A stretch of 64,000 bases of DNA from Lactuca virosa (taxonomy: Eukaryota; Streptophyta; Magnoliopsida; Asterales; Asteraceae), in the NCBI GenBank assembly GCA_928212115.1, contig CAKMRJ010005634.1:257494561-257558560 (forward strand), in the 5' to 3' direction. The translations under genes were made by a program, and so were the position numbers. This document shows positions 22,539-34,450 of this stretch, piece by piece (the stretch's first letter is position 1; each line of letters begins with the position of its first letter). The notes under the pieces were generated by a model. The model did not search any database, was not told the origin of the DNA, and worked only from the letters and a program-made list of their open reading frames with translations.

Positions 22539-23318
22539 TGGTATCAGAGCCTTGGTTTGAGTAAATTGGAGGAACACTCGTGTGAATCCAGTCTCAAACC
22601 AAGGAAAAGATTCCCAAAATGATTTTTCAAATGGTTTTCAAAATACGAATGGAAGATGCGATGTGTACGATCAGTCAGAGCCAGTAAGTAGACCCCAAAA
22701 TATCATACTGTTGTTTGATATTGTGATTTGTTAGAACAGCATGCTAGTGATAGGCTAGGGATCTTCAGGAATTGCATGAAAAAATTGCCTGACTATATGA
22801 TGCCTGATAGCATAGGATGTTTCCTTATATGAAATTGACATCATTACTGTAGTTGCTTAGTGTATGCATCACGACTGTATATAATTAAGATCTTATAGCC
22901 TGAGAATGTTTGGTTTAGCCTTATTTCTTGTTCTTGTTTGATGAAGGGATTAGGGTAGGATCAGGTATTCGAAAGTCTATAGGGTCCAACGTTATGTATA
23001 GCTAGCATACACGAGTGCTGCAGGGTTGGTGGAAGTTTCATGGGTGAGTTGTACGGGGTCAGTTGGCCAGATATGATACATTTAGCCTTCCTCTAGGAGT
23101 GAGGATCGAGCGTTCGCATATGCTTATGTATATTGTTAGAATGTTGTGGTGATACTTGAGAAAAATATGGGTAGGTGTGGAAGGTAGTATGGGCCCGTAC
23201 TACTGAAAGCACATGACCCATATGTGTAGCAAGGAAGTCACAAACCCTAGGGCTTTGTTGGGAGATGGTTCCCCGTTATTATATGGAGTATCTGATATCT
23301 TCCTGGTATATTTTTAGT
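22539..23318 (+). other. Gypsy-B primer binding site and leader
   Basis: TGGTATCAGAGC (22539-22550) is the initiator tRNA-Met site, 3 bases after the LTR. The following 770 bases are non-coding leader with no supported ORF. Confidence 0.85.
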
Positions 23319-24632
23319 ATGGTGGTTACGAGACAATTTGTGACTTGATCCGGATCGGGATCAGGACAGGGTAGTCAGGGTGCCCCAGCAGTGCCCGAGA
23401 CTATCATCCAGGATAGGCCAGTGTTGACAGAGGATCGTGTCAGGAAGATCATCTGCGAGGAGGTGGTCGAGATTGTCCGGGGTTAGATTCCGGAGATGTT
23501 TGGGTCTATCAAGACCGCCATGATGGAGTATTTTGATGACAGATACGCAACCATTGCTGAGAATGCGGTTGTTGCAGCCTCTGTAGCCATGGCGGCTGCA
23601 GGTGTGGGGGCAGGTTGGGCTTTTCAATACCGGGACTTCGATAACACGAAGCCCCCGACTTTTGATGGGACTCAGGACACGATTGTAGCCATGATGTGGC
23701 TATTTGACGTGGAGGGATGCTTCTTTACATGCTCATGTCCTACTGACCAGAGGGTCAGGTGTGCTCTGAACCTGCTGAGGTGCGGAGAAAAGGACTTGTG
23801 GAGATTGATGACAGGGTCATATACTGATGAGCAGAGAGTTGCGGTTACTTGGGAGCAGTTCAGGGATATGTTCCACGCTCGCTACATTCCACGGGTTGAG
23901 CGTGAGCGGCTAGCTCAGGAGTTTTTGGATTTGATACAGGATTCAGAATCGGTGACGGAGATCACCCGTATGTTCACTGAGAGGGCGATGTTTTGCACGA
24001 AGTTTGCTTCCGAGCAGGCTCAGATGACACGTTATCTGAGCATGATCAAGACTGACATGCAATAGTTTGTGGCTAACCAACATTGTGACACACTTTTGGA
24101 GTTACAGGAGGCCGCTAGGCGGCTTGAGCTTGAGATTGAGCTGCAGTAGAGAGAGCAGCGGCAGGCCCCGACACAGTCACAGTCGGCGCCAAAGCGGTCC
24201 AAGACCGTTGATTCTAGGTCTGCAGGTCAGCATGGCCGTACTTGTGGGAAGTGCGGGAAGGCTCATTCGGGGGTTTGCCGATCTGGTAGTGGGTGCCACA
24301 AGTGTGGCAAGCAGGGCCACATTGCTAGGGATTATAGGTAGCATAATCTAGCTTCTGGGGTCAGACTTTGTTATCATTGTGAGCAAGTGGGCCATATGAA
24401 GGACCAGTGTCCCCTACTAGCAGCCAGGCCGGCGCAGGCTCCAGCGCCGGCTACACTGAGGATTACTGGCGGGGGTCAGGGTAGAGCAGAGCCCTCGAAG
24501 GCTCGGGGACGTGATTTTCAGCTTACGGCCGAGGAGGTCAGGACAGCACTGGATGTGGTTGTTGGTATGTTTCTATCCCTTATCTTGTTGATTATATTTG
24601 TTTTATGCTTACACGTTTGTATCTATGATTAG
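23319..24632 (+). pseudogene. Gypsy-B gag with zinc knuckles, several stops
   Basis: The likely start is ATG 23319. All pieces remain in one frame but are cut by in-frame stops at 23346 (TGA), 23484 (TAG), 24063 (TAG) and at least two more. The capsid domain is clear at 23600-24060 (FQYRDFDNTKPPTFDG, CALNLLRCGEKDLWR, FRDMFHARYIPRVERERLAQ). Zinc-knuckle motifs follow (CHKCGKQGHIARDY and CYHCEQVGHMKDQC). The pattern of stops without frameshifts suggests point decay, perhaps by deamination of methylated cytosines in CAG/CGA codons. It can no longer make full-length capsid. Confidence 0.88.
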
Positions 24633-25330
24633 GTACATTTTTAGTGAACCCCTTGCCTGCTTTGGTATTATTTGACTCCGGCGTGAGTCGGTCGTTTGTT
24701 CTCAATCGTTCAATAGGGAGTTTGGTTTGTCTGTAGGGGAGCTAGAGTGTCCGTTGCGAGTCTCATCGCCAACGAACACGGGATTTCTGCTTCTTCAGTC
24801 TATCAAGGCTGTGTTTTGGAGATCTTTGGGGTATCCTTCCCGATTGATTTGATTATGATTCCCATGGGGGAAGTATGTGTGATAGTGGGTATGGACTGGA
24901 TGAGTCGATTCAGTGCCATGATCGACTGCGAGGGTCAGCATGTAGTGGTTCGAACCCCAAGTGGGGGAGAACTGCTTATCTTTGGCGAGGGCACCAGGGT
25001 GGGTTCAGGATTTTGTTCAGCCGCCAGGGCACGACAGTATATTCAGCACGGGTGTGCGGGTTATTTAGCATATGTGGTAGATACGTGGGTCAGAGATCAG
25101 GTCTCGGTTTCAAAGGTTCCAGTCGTCAGGGAGTTCACCGACGTGTTTCCGGAGGAGTTACCCGGAGTGCCTCCGGAGAGGAAGGTCGAGTTCAGGATCG
25201 ACCTTGTTCTAGGTGTGTCCCCTATCGCCAAAGTGTCGTACCGATTGGCACCATCGGAGATGCAGGAGCTATCATCTCAGCTGTAGGAGCTGATAGGCAA
25301 ACAGTTCATTCGTCCGAGCAGTTCTCCAGA
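24633..25330 (+). pseudogene. Gypsy-B protease and start of RT, truncated by deletion
   Basis: This continues the gag frame. The aspartic protease triad reads FDSGVSRSFV near 24670-24700, followed by IVGMDWMSRFSAMIDC (about 24880-24930). The linker to RT reads FTDVFPEELPGVPPERKVEF and then RLAPSEMQELSSQL, a TAG (25284-25286), and QFIRPSSSP. At this point, about 25328, the sequence jumps straight to the far end of RT. The palm and fingers of the polymerase, including the catalytic aspartates, are missing. Confidence 0.88.
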
Positions 25331-26433
25331 TATTCGTACAAGATTTATCCAAGATTGCAGTACCCCTCACTCATCTGACAAGGAAAGGGGTGGATTTCCG
25401 GTGGGGGCCCGAGGAGCAGAGGGCATTTGAGACCCTCAGACAGCAAATTTGCGAGGCTCCAGTCTTGACTCTCCCGGACGGAGTTGAGGATTTTGTCGTG
25501 TTTTGTGATGCATCCATCATGAGACTGGGAGCTTTCCTCATGCAGAGAGGACCAGTGATAGCTTACGCATCGTGGCAGTTGAAGCCGCATGAGACGAGAT
25601 ACCCCACGCACGATTTGGAGTTGGGAGCGGTGGAATTTGCTCTCAAGATTTGGAGACATTATCTCTACGGGGTCCGCTGTACCATATACACTGACCACAA
25701 GAGTTTGAGACACATCATGGATCAACCGAACCTGAACATGAGGCAGCACAGGTGGCTGGACGTAGTCAAGGATTATGACTGCAAGATCCTTTACCATCTG
25801 GGTAAAAACGTTGTGGTGGACGCCCTGAGCTGTAAGTCGGCGGAATCTTCTACTCAAGCAACATGTATGAGGATATCAGTGGATTATCCACTTGTGAGCT
25901 TGATCAGGGAAGCTCAGGCTGAGGGTGTACGACAGGAGATCTGGAAGCTTGAGAGGATTCGAGGCGACATCACCCAATTTGTGCAGGACAGTCTGGGATC
26001 TGAGTTTGATTTACTGGTGGTCGTGCATGAAGCGAGAGATCGCTTGGTATGTCGAGAGGTGCTTGACCTGCAGGATGGTCAAGGCCGAGCACTAGAGGCC
26101 GCATGGCAAGCTGCAGCCTCTAGAGATCCCATGTGGAATTGGGATCACATCACGATGGACTTCATCACCAAATTTACGAGAACGAAAAATGGTTTCGACG
26201 CTATATGGGTCACCGTGGATCGATTGACCAAGAGTGCCCACTTTGTGCCCATTCGAGAGAGCTCATCGGCCGAGAAGCTGGCCGATGTGTATATACGCGA
26301 GTTTGTCGCTCGCCATGGGGTTCCGGTCTCTATCGTTTCAGTCCGTGATGTTCGGTTCACCTCCCGTTTCTGGCAGAAGTTCGACGAGGAATTGGGCACG
26401 CGGTTGCATTTTAGTACCGCATACCATCCGTAG
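25331..26433 (+). pseudogene. Gypsy-B RNase H and integrase core
   Basis: After the deletion the frame reads IFVQDLSKIAVPLTHLTRKG, then the RNase H with VFCDASIMRLGAFLMQRG, YPTHDLELGAVEFALKIW and YTDHKSLRHIMDQ, and then the integrase core with HITMDFITKFTRTK, VDRLTKSAHFVPIRE and ARHGVPVSIVS. The second catalytic aspartate region reads SVRDVRFTSRFW where SDRDSRF is usual, so the first D is replaced by V. The zinc-binding HHCC segment is mostly missing. The frame ends at a stop (26431-26433) inside the conserved YHPQTDGQ motif. Confidence 0.86.
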
Positions 26434-27220
26434 ACAGACGGCCAGAGCGAGCGGACCATTCAGACTCTCGAGGATATGTTGAGGGTCTGCGTCATTGACT
26501 TCGGTGGGAGCTGGGACTCCTACCTACCCCTTGTAGAGTTTTCCTACAACAACAGCTATCACTCCAGCATTGTTGCTCCACCTTATGAGCTGTTGTATAG
26601 ACAGAGATGTCGTACCCCAGTCTGCTAGGGCGAGGTTAGTCACAGGGTGATGGGTCGGACCGAGGTAGTCCTGCAGACTACCGGGATGATACATCAGATC
26701 AGACAGCATTTGCAGACCGCACAGAGTCGGCAGAAGAGTTACGCCGACCGGCGCCGATCTGAGTTAGAGTTTCAGGTTGGTGACATGGTACCCCTGAAGG
26801 TATCACCCTGGAAGGGTGTGATTCGCTTCAGGAAGATGGGAAGTTCGGTCCCCGATACATTAGGCAATTCAGGATCATCGCCAGGGTTGGGAAGGTGGCA
26901 TATCGACTAGATATCCCGGAGGAGCTTAGTCAAATCTACATAACTTTCCATGCTTCGCAGTTGCGGAAGAGCATATCAGATGAGGAGGCAGTGGTGTCAT
27001 TGGATGATACACAAGTCGATGAGTGCCTGAATTACGTGGAGAGGCCAATGACCGTTATGGAGAGGAAAGTGAAGGTTCTACGGAACAAGGAAGTGTCTTT
27101 GGTAAAGTTACAATGGGAGCATCGGAGGGGATCCGAGTGGACTTAGGAGCCGGAGGCAGAGATGCAGGAGCATTATCCGGAGTTGTTCACCACGACAGAC
27201 TTCAAGTACGAAGTCTAGTT
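26434..27220 (+). pseudogene. Gypsy-B integrase C-terminal part
   Basis: The frame continues past the stop with TDGQSERTIQTLEDMLR, FSYNNSYHSSI and, after another TAG near 26627, RQKSYADRRRSELEFQVGD. A frameshift near 26840 moves the rest into another frame: GKVAYRLDIPEELSQIY, FHASQLRKSI and a chromodomain-like tail ending with ELFTTTDFK near 27200. It is a decayed copy of the usual gypsy integrase tail. Confidence 0.84.
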
Positions 27221-27485
27221 CAAGTGAGGGAGAATTGTAACGTCTCGACTCCCAGGTATAAATTTTTAAAGTTTTATATTCATTATTAGAGACCTACTCG
27301 ACGAGTTGGCTGCCCCGACTCGTCGTGTAGAATCGGTTATGGCCGCGTGGTTTATGGAACTTACACGACGAGTTGGTGGACCCCAACTCGAAGAGTAGAG
27401 GCTGTGCATGAAAACCCTAATTTTTAGGGTTTGCACCCTATTTAAAGGACCTTAAGTCCTTTTCCCCAATCACCCTTGCCACTTT
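27221..27485 (+). repeat. Gypsy-B polypurine tract and first 250 bp of 3' LTR
   Basis: AAGTGAGGGAGAAT (about 27222-27235) is the polypurine tract. The LTR starts TGTAACGTCTCG at 27236 and parallels the 5' copy up to CCACTTT at 27485, just downstream of the TATTTAAA box, where the CACTA element starts. Confidence 0.92.
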
Positions 27486-27730
27486 CACTACAAGAAAAAT
27501 ACCCTTTAATGATACGCGAACAATGACATGCGATGATTTACGATACACATTTTTGTGTGTCCTTAAAAATAATGTCATCCTTCCAAATTTTGAAGGATAA
27601 AGGACATGCATTTGTGCGTGCCCTAAAATTATTGTCCCACAAAAAAATTACAAACACGGAGGGTGCTTATTTTAAATGTGTGTCCTATGTGAATGTTTCT
27701 TTATAATTTTTTACTCAAAACGCGCGTTCT
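27486..27730 (+). repeat. CACTA left terminal inverted repeat and subterminal repeats
   Basis: The terminal repeat CACTACAAGAAAAATACCC pairs imperfectly with the right end. Behind it are degenerate subterminal units such as GACATGCATTTGTGCGTGCC (27603-27622) and ACACATTTTTGTGTGTCC, the presumed transposase-binding sites in this superfamily. Confidence 0.88.
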
Positions 27731-27851
27731 TATAGGGGGAAAATGAAATCCTCTGAAATTCTAATTTTGAAATACCCGGGTTCAAGATATCCCTTCATTC
27801 TCTTCTTCCCTTCTATTAACAAACCTTAATCACGATACCATATCTGCTTCA

Positions 27852-28157
27852 AGGCATGTACATGACCTTATATTTCTCCACCGCCTTTAACATTTTCTCA
27901 AAATCAAATCTCTCCATGAGAACCAGCGTCTTTCCAACCGATGCCGCCCTGATCAGCATAAAGAATCAGAAAATGTGAAACTGAGGCAATGGAAACAACG
28001 AGACGAGGTGTTCATGAGGTTCAATCTCGTCTTTCATGAATCTGTTATTGTGTGGGGCTGATGATATGGCGATGAAACTCCTGTGGGTTAGCTCGACACC
28101 CTTGATTCGTCCGGTTGTGCCGAATGAGTAAAGTATCCCCGCCGTATCGGGGTGCTG
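27852..28157 (-). pseudogene. Captured fragment of a 4-coumarate-CoA-ligase-like acyl-activating enzyme
   Basis: Read on the minus strand, 102 codons align with the adenylate-forming family. The ATP-binding P-loop reads LYSFGTTGRIKGVELTHR, followed by SLFPLPQFHIF, a TGA (27966-27968) where glycine is expected, and then FFMLIRAASVGKTLVLMERF, ending with KYKVMYMP. Such enzymes activate carboxylic acids as CoA esters. The family is about 540 residues, so this is under one fifth, without start or end, and it contains a stop. The boundaries are abrupt and the surrounding sequence is unrelated. The family assignment is confident; the exact subfamily is not. Confidence 0.87.
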
Positions 28158-28206
28158 TACATCTCCACTTCAAGATATCCCATCTCTACTTCAAGATACA
28201 AACATT

Positions 28207-28984
28207 TGTTGGATTAGGTGTCTAAGCCCATAACTATAATTGGTATGTACTTGACCCGATAGTAGCATGGTCCATTTGGGTTGCATTCACCGATGCAATT
28301 TGATATGAATGATATTTGAGAAAGAGGTTATTTGTGATTTATTAATATATTATAAGAATAATATATTAATTGAGAAATCATATTATTTAATTGGTATTGA
28401 TCAAGAATTAATTTGGAGTTAATTTAGTGATCAAAAGAGACTGATTAAATTAACAGGGGCTGATTATGTAAATCAGTGATACATATAGTTTGGACTAATG
28501 ATCCATGATTGATTAGTGATGGACTAAGCTTATATGAGAGTCCATGAAGTGTTAGCCCAAATGAACTATTGGATCAAAAGCCTAAGTGAATGGATTAGGG
28601 TTTACAAGTGACCCTTGGAATTCTACACTATATATGTAACCCCTAAGCCCCTAAAATCGGAACACAAGTATTCTAAGAAGAGTATAGACGATTTTGGTGC
28701 CTCCTAAACCTCTCTCATAATCCTCCATTTGTTTTTGGTTTTTTGTGACTTATTTGAGGCATCACATTTGAGGTGTTAAGCTCTTGTAAGGCCAACTTCT
28801 ACAAGCTACAACCAAGAGGTAATCATCTAACTCGTTTTTATGTTTCAAATATCAATGTTGTATGCTAGTTAGGCTTCATGCTTTGGAAAATGAAAATTTG
28901 CATGTATAACTAGAGAAAACTTTGATCCAAAGCATTAGGGTTGTATGTGCACTGTAGGGATGTTATAGTACTCAAAACCCATGA
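28207..28984 (+). repeat. Copia-3 5' LTR
   Basis: It is 778 bp and closely matches the 3' LTR. A TATA-type box ACTATATATG lies near 28624-28634. Confidence 0.93.
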
Positions 28985-28985
28985 G

Positions 28986-30467
28986 TGGTATCAGAGCCTA
29001 GGCTGTTTTCTGTTATATTGATGCATTTGTTAATTGTTCAAAGTTGAAGCAAATTGAAAACTGCACTCTGACTACTGGACTCGACAAGTCCTATGAAGAA
29101 CTTGATGAGTTCATGATGAACTCGACGAGTCCATAGCCAGACTCGACGAGTTGGATAGTCTGTTGGCAGATTTTCGGGTTTTTTTGGCCAGAATTGGATT
29201 AGGTTCATTACCATAAACTGTTTTATATCATAAAACCTGTTGTTTCTGATATGGTAGTGACTATCCTCATCCAATTAAAAGATAATTTGTCAAATTTTAA
29301 GATAATTACTAGATTATATGATAAGCTAATTATTTGTATTATTTGATTTGAAATTATCTTGCTATATGAGTTGAATTAGATCAAATTGGTAAATGATAAA
29401 AATATGTGATTATTTTACTTGTTTAAAGTTTGATCTAAATGGCTTTGAAGAGTTACAAAACTTTCCATCAAGTTTTGGAATTCAAAAGGTCTTGAAGAGT
29501 TACAAAACTTGCCATCAAGTTTTAGAATCCAAAGGTTTTGAAGAGTTTCAAAACTTGCCCTCAAGTTTTGGGATTTGAAAAGTCTCACTTATGAAACATT
29601 AAATTCTAAACCCTAGAATTTTAAAAGTTTAAAATTCAACCCTTATACTATTATAATATTAAAGGATTAATACTTCTATATATGTACAAGACAAGTCAGT
29701 CTTACCGTTAGTAGGCCTCATTCACGAAGCTAGTCTATAAGGGGGGTATAAGGAAATTGCCTATAAAATGACGATTAAAGAGGGTGTCCACTCTCACCCA
29801 CTACTTCATTGACTAGTGGAGGGTCGTTAGCCGAACGAGTATGATAGGACATTAATTCTCGTTAAAAGTATAATGATGATTATAAAAGTAACTAAATATT
29901 TTTATAAATTCTCAATCTTAGTTACTTTAGGAAAAATGTGAAATTGGTGCTATTCCATGAAATTGCACTTTGCACCTTGCCAAGTCGTTAGTGGAGCGTG
30001 TGTGGTTAACCGGAACACGAACTTGGACTAGCAAGGGTGGCAAAGGGTAGCTTGATGTTTGTCATAGATCAATAGAGCTTGTGTGGTTAACCGACACATT
30101 GATTAGGTGATAAATGACATCGACAGTACCAAGCAAATTTGCATGGTTATTCACACCTTGTTTGTGATCCTCGGTATCCCAGTCACAAACTTGAAGGGCA
30201 TAATCGAGATTTAAACATGCCATTGAAAAGTTCATTGAATCTCAAAGAATCTAGGAATTTCAATTCATTTAAAACCTAATCTTCATTTTCGTTTTTCATG
30301 GTGGAAACTGGTAAATCGTCATTTACCGACCTTCAAATATTTTGTAATTGGATTACGACATCCCTCTTCCGAATTGTAGAATATTGTGTTGGGTCATAGC
30401 CTTAATATTTCATTTGGGTGTTATATTAAGGATCCTTATCTAATCTAAACTTTGTCTTTCTTTTCAT
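28986..30467 (+). other. Copia-3 primer binding site and leader
   Basis: TGGTATCAGAGC (28986-28997) is the initiator tRNA-Met site. The leader holds ACTCGACGAGT at 29120-29130 and 29141-29151 and the family block GTCGTTAGTGGAGCGTGTG near 29985. A second, more diverged copy of that block follows about 80 bases on. No gene is supported. Confidence 0.83.
29432..29578 (+). repeat. Triplicated segment in copia-3 leader
   Basis: Three tandem, imperfect units of about 46-50 bp share TTGAAGAGTTACAAAACTT followed by CATCAAGTTTTGG. Copia-1 and copia-2 have a single related unit, so expansion happened in this lineage. Confidence 0.8.
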
Positions 30468-32507
30468 ATGTCTACTTCAAACACTGCTTCAAACTCAAAT
30501 TCTTCCGACTCTTTCTCCCTTATCAACTTATGTGGGAGGGTCATTTTTGATGGATCGAATTTCAATGATTGGATTCAAAACATCCGCATGGCCATTCGAT
30601 CCGAGGAAAAAGAGTATGTCCTCGACAAAGAGCTTAAGGAGATTGATGAATCTACTTCCACTCCTGAACAGATAGTTGAGTATAGGGCTCATAAGAAGGA
30701 CGCGACAAAGGTGTCGTGCATTATTATAGCCACTATGACTCCTGAGCTTCAGAAGTCATATGAGGACTTCTGGCCTTTCGAGATGCACCAAGACTTGATG
30801 GAAATGTACCATCAAAGTGCTCGACAAGAAATGTATGAAATCATTGCCTCCATGATAACAACAAAAATGAAGGATGGAGATTCCATCACGACCCACTTAC
30901 AAAAGATGCAAAGGTTTGTTGACCGCTTGCTGAAGTTCAATGTCAACTTCGATGAGGAGTTGGCCATTGACATTATCCTACACTCTTTGCCTCCATGTTA
31001 TGATCAGTTCAGAATGACTTATCATATGAACAAGGAGGAAGTAACTCTAAGCAAGCTTTAAGGCCTATTGAGAACTGCTAAAAGTAGTTTAAAAGCCAAG
31101 TCTGTTGTACCCACTCCTATTGCTGCCCCAGTCCTGGCAATTGGACATGGGAAGGGAAAGAAAAGGAAAGCCTCTTCAAAGAATCACAAGGGAACTTCTT
31201 GTGATGGATCCTTTTATAGTGGGTCCAAAGGTGGTTCTGCTGCTCCCTCATCCAATCCAAAGGAATCAGAGTGCTTCCATTGTCATGAAAAAGGGGACTG
31301 GAAACAAAGTTGCCCCAAATACTTGCAGGACATCAAGGATGGGAAGATAAAGCCCAACTTCATAGGTATTTACACTATTCTATCTAATAACTCATCACAT
31401 GATAATTCTTGGGTCCTTGATACAGGATGTAGCTTTCACATTTGTTCTGATTTGCATGGTCTAAAAGGAAGTAGGGATGTAGAGCACAGGAAGATGAACC
31501 TGATCATGGGGAATAGGAAAGCGTCGCCTGTCACCAAGATTGGAGTTTATTCTTTATTGCTTAGTAGTGGGTTAGAATTTGAATTGAATAATTGTTGCTA
31601 CTCGTCAGATATGGCGAGAAACATTATTTCTTTTCATGGTTTGTATAAACAAGGTTTTAGATTTTCATTTAATAATGAAATTGGTTCTATTAATGCTTTT
31701 TATGATGGTAAATTTTATTTTGAAGCATTGCCTTGTAATGGTATATATGAAATTGTGATGGTTGTAGACAACTTAGGAAATAATGTATTGCATATTGATT
31801 TGTCCAGTGGTTTGGACAAGGCATACTTGTGGCATTGTCGTCTTGGACTTGTCATCAAGAAGCACATAGCAAAACTCCAAAAGGATGGAGTGTTGGAGTC
31901 ATTTGACTTAAGGTCGGATGATACATGCGAATCTTGTTTGCTTGGAAATATGACCAAGTCACCTTTCACTGGTACTTGTGAAAGACGTGAGGGTTTGTTG
32001 GATCTTATACACACCGATGTATGTAGGCCCTTCAGATTCGCCACAAGGGATTCTAACCGCTTCTATGTGACTCTTACCGATGATTATAACAGATATGGGT
32101 ATATCTACTTAATCAAACATAAGTCAGAAATCTTTGAAAAGTTCAAAGAGTTTAAGCAAGAAGTGGAGAATCAATTGGGCAAGAAGATAAAGATCCTTCG
32201 ATCCGATCGAGGTGGTGAGTATCTTAGTATCGAGTTCCACGACTATCTTAAGGAATGTGGAATTGTTTCACAATTGACGCCACCTAGGACACCACAGCTA
32301 AATGGTGTGGCTGAGAGGCGCAATCGAACCTTGTTGGATATGGTTCGTTCCAGGATGAGTAGAGCTTCGTTACCTGTCTCATTCTTGGGGTATGCCTTAG
32401 AGACTACCGCCCATATTCTTAATCTAGTCCCAACTAAGAAGGTTGCCAAAACACCTCACGAAATGTGGACAGGGAAGGTTCCATCGTTGGCACATAACAA
32501 GGTTTAG
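30468..32507 (+). pseudogene. Copia-3 gag, protease and integrase, one internal stop
   Basis: The start is ATG 30468. Gag covers about residues 1-290 (LCGRVIFDGSNFNDWIQNIR, YHQSARQEMYEIIASM), cut by a TAA at 31059-31061 after SKL, then continuing in the same frame. The zinc knuckle reads CFHCHEKGDWKQSC: the zinc-binding histidine is replaced by aspartate. The protease reads WVLDTGCSFHIC. The GAG-pre-integrase motif is LWHCRLGLV, lacking the usual final His. The integrase acidic residues are present (HTDVCRPF, RSDRGGEY, GVAERRNR). The frame closes at 32507, where a conserved Trp codon appears to have become a stop. It is more complete than copia-1 but not functional. Confidence 0.9.
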
Positions 32508-33727
32508 GGTTGAGAGGCTTTCGTTTGACGAGAGACTCACGACATGCTCGAACCTCGTAGTGAGCGTTGTATTTTCATCGGCTACCCACAAAAGTCCTTT
32601 GGATATCTCTTCTATAGACCGAGTGACAATGTTATCTTCATTGTGAGGAGAGGGGTTTTCCGCGAAAGAGAACTCATATCCTAAGAGGACAGTGGGAGGC
32701 AAAATGACCTTGAATACCTTCAAGAGTTAAGTGATGAAAGAACCTCAAACACTAGCACTCAACCCGAGGAGGAAACTCTTGTTGAACCAGTTGACGAGTC
32801 CTTACCTCTGAGACGTTCCAGTAGAGTTAGAATGGTGCCTAAGTTTATGGTTTCCATATCACTACAGATGGTGATACGTTTATCAGTGATAGTACAGTAG
32901 TAAAATTAGACGAGCCTAATAAGTACAAGGAAGCAATGGCGGGCCCCGAGTCTGCAAAATAGAAAGAGGTTGTGGGCAGTGAGATTCAGTCCATGTATGA
33001 CAATCAAGTTTGGAACTTGGTTGACAATGTACCTGGTCGTAACACGGTCGAGTGCAAATTGATCTTCAATAAAAAGACTGACATGGATGGGAAAGTACAC
33101 ACATATAAGGCGCGATTGGTTGCAAAGGGATTTACTCAAACTCCTGGAGTTGACTATGACGAGACATTCTCGCCAGTGGCCAAAATCAAGTCTATAAGGG
33201 TTATGCTAGCCATAGCTGCATTTCATGATTATGAAATATGGCAAATGGATGTCAAAACCGCTTTCCTAAATGGGAAGTTGGCTGAAGATGTTTACATGAG
33301 TCAGCCGGAGGGTTTTGTCGATGCGAAGTACCTAAATAGAGTGTGTAAGCTTGAGAAATCCATTTATGGATTGAAACAAGCATCTCGTAGATGGAATCTT
33401 TGTTTCGATGAGAAAGTCAAAGAATTTGGCTTTTCAAGAAGCGAGGATGAGTTCTGCGTATATGTCAATGCTAGTGGGAGTATAGTTAGTTTTCTGGTAT
33501 TGTATGTAGAGGACATACTTCTAATAGGAAACGACGTTCCAACCTTGCAGGAGGTTAAGTCCTGGCTTGGAAAGTGTTTTGCTATGAAGAACCTTGGAGA
33601 AGCTGCTTACATTCTAGGGATAAGGATATTGAGAAATATGAGTAAAAGACTAATAGGACTTAGTCAAAGTATCTACTTGGACAAGGTGTTGAAACGTTTC
33701 AACATGGAGAATTCCAAGAAAGAATAG
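32508..33727 (+). pseudogene. Copia-3 reverse transcriptase
   Basis: A frameshifted bridge (ERCIFIGYPQKSFGYLFYRP, RRGVFRERE) leads to an open frame at 32972-33727. The RT motifs are KTDMDGKVHTYKARLVAKGF, WQMDVKTAFLNGKLAEDV and KSIYGLKQASRRWN. The catalytic box reads LYVEDILLIGN where YVDD is expected, so one of the two metal-binding aspartates is glutamate. RT would probably be inactive even without the frameshifts. The frame ends with a TAG at 33725-33727. Confidence 0.9.
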
Positions 33728-33735
33728 GTAATTCT

Positions 33736-34450
33736 CCATGTCAATGCTAGTGGGAGTATAGTTACCATATGCTTCTGCAGTTGGCTCGATCATGTATGCT
33801 ATGACATGTACTCGCCCTGATGTGGCCTTTTCTTTAAGCATGGTCAGTAGATATCAAGGGAATCCTGGTAGATCTCACTGCACTGTGGTAAAGAACATTC
33901 TCAAGTACCTCCGAAGGACAAAGGACTGGGTCCTTACCCTCGGTGGGAGTAATGACTTGAGAGTGACAGGGTATAGTGACGCAAACTTTCAGACCGACAA
34001 AGATAATTTCCGCTCTCAGTCGGGCTGGGTATTTACCCTAATTGGAGGAGCAGTATCTTGGAAAAGTTCCAAACAAGAGACTGTAGCGGATTCAACGTGC
34101 AAAACAGAGTACATAGCAGCAAGTGAAGCGTCGAAGGAGTTGATATGGCTAAAGAACTTCATCGGAGACCTTGGAGTTGTACCAGCTATAAAGGATCCTA
34201 TGGAGATTTTCTGTGATAGTGAGAGTGCGGTCGCCTTAACCAAGGAACCAAAGGATAATGGCAGATCCAGACGCATCGACAGAAAATATCACTTCATAAG
34301 ACATCAGATAGAAGAAGGACTCCTCGTAGTAAATAGGGTATCGTCAGAGGAGAACCCAATAGATCCCCTTTCGAAGTGACTGAGTAGTGTTAAGCATTTG
34401 CAGCATGCTAGGAGTATTGGGTTGAAGGACGATATTAGTTTTAGTGATTA
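33736..34450 (+). pseudogene. Copia-3 RNase H
   Basis: After a short patch, an open frame (33792-34379) carries MYAMTCTRPDVAF, GYSDANFQTDKDNFRSQSGW, KQETVADSTCKTEYIAASEA and FCDSESAVALTKEP, the Ty1/copia RNase H with its acidic residues. A TGA at 34377-34379 interrupts it, and the final HLQHARSIGLKDD segment follows in frame to about 34450. The patch at 33736-33765 repeats RT sequence from about 33461-33490 and replaces about 25 codons seen in copia-1. Confidence 0.88.
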
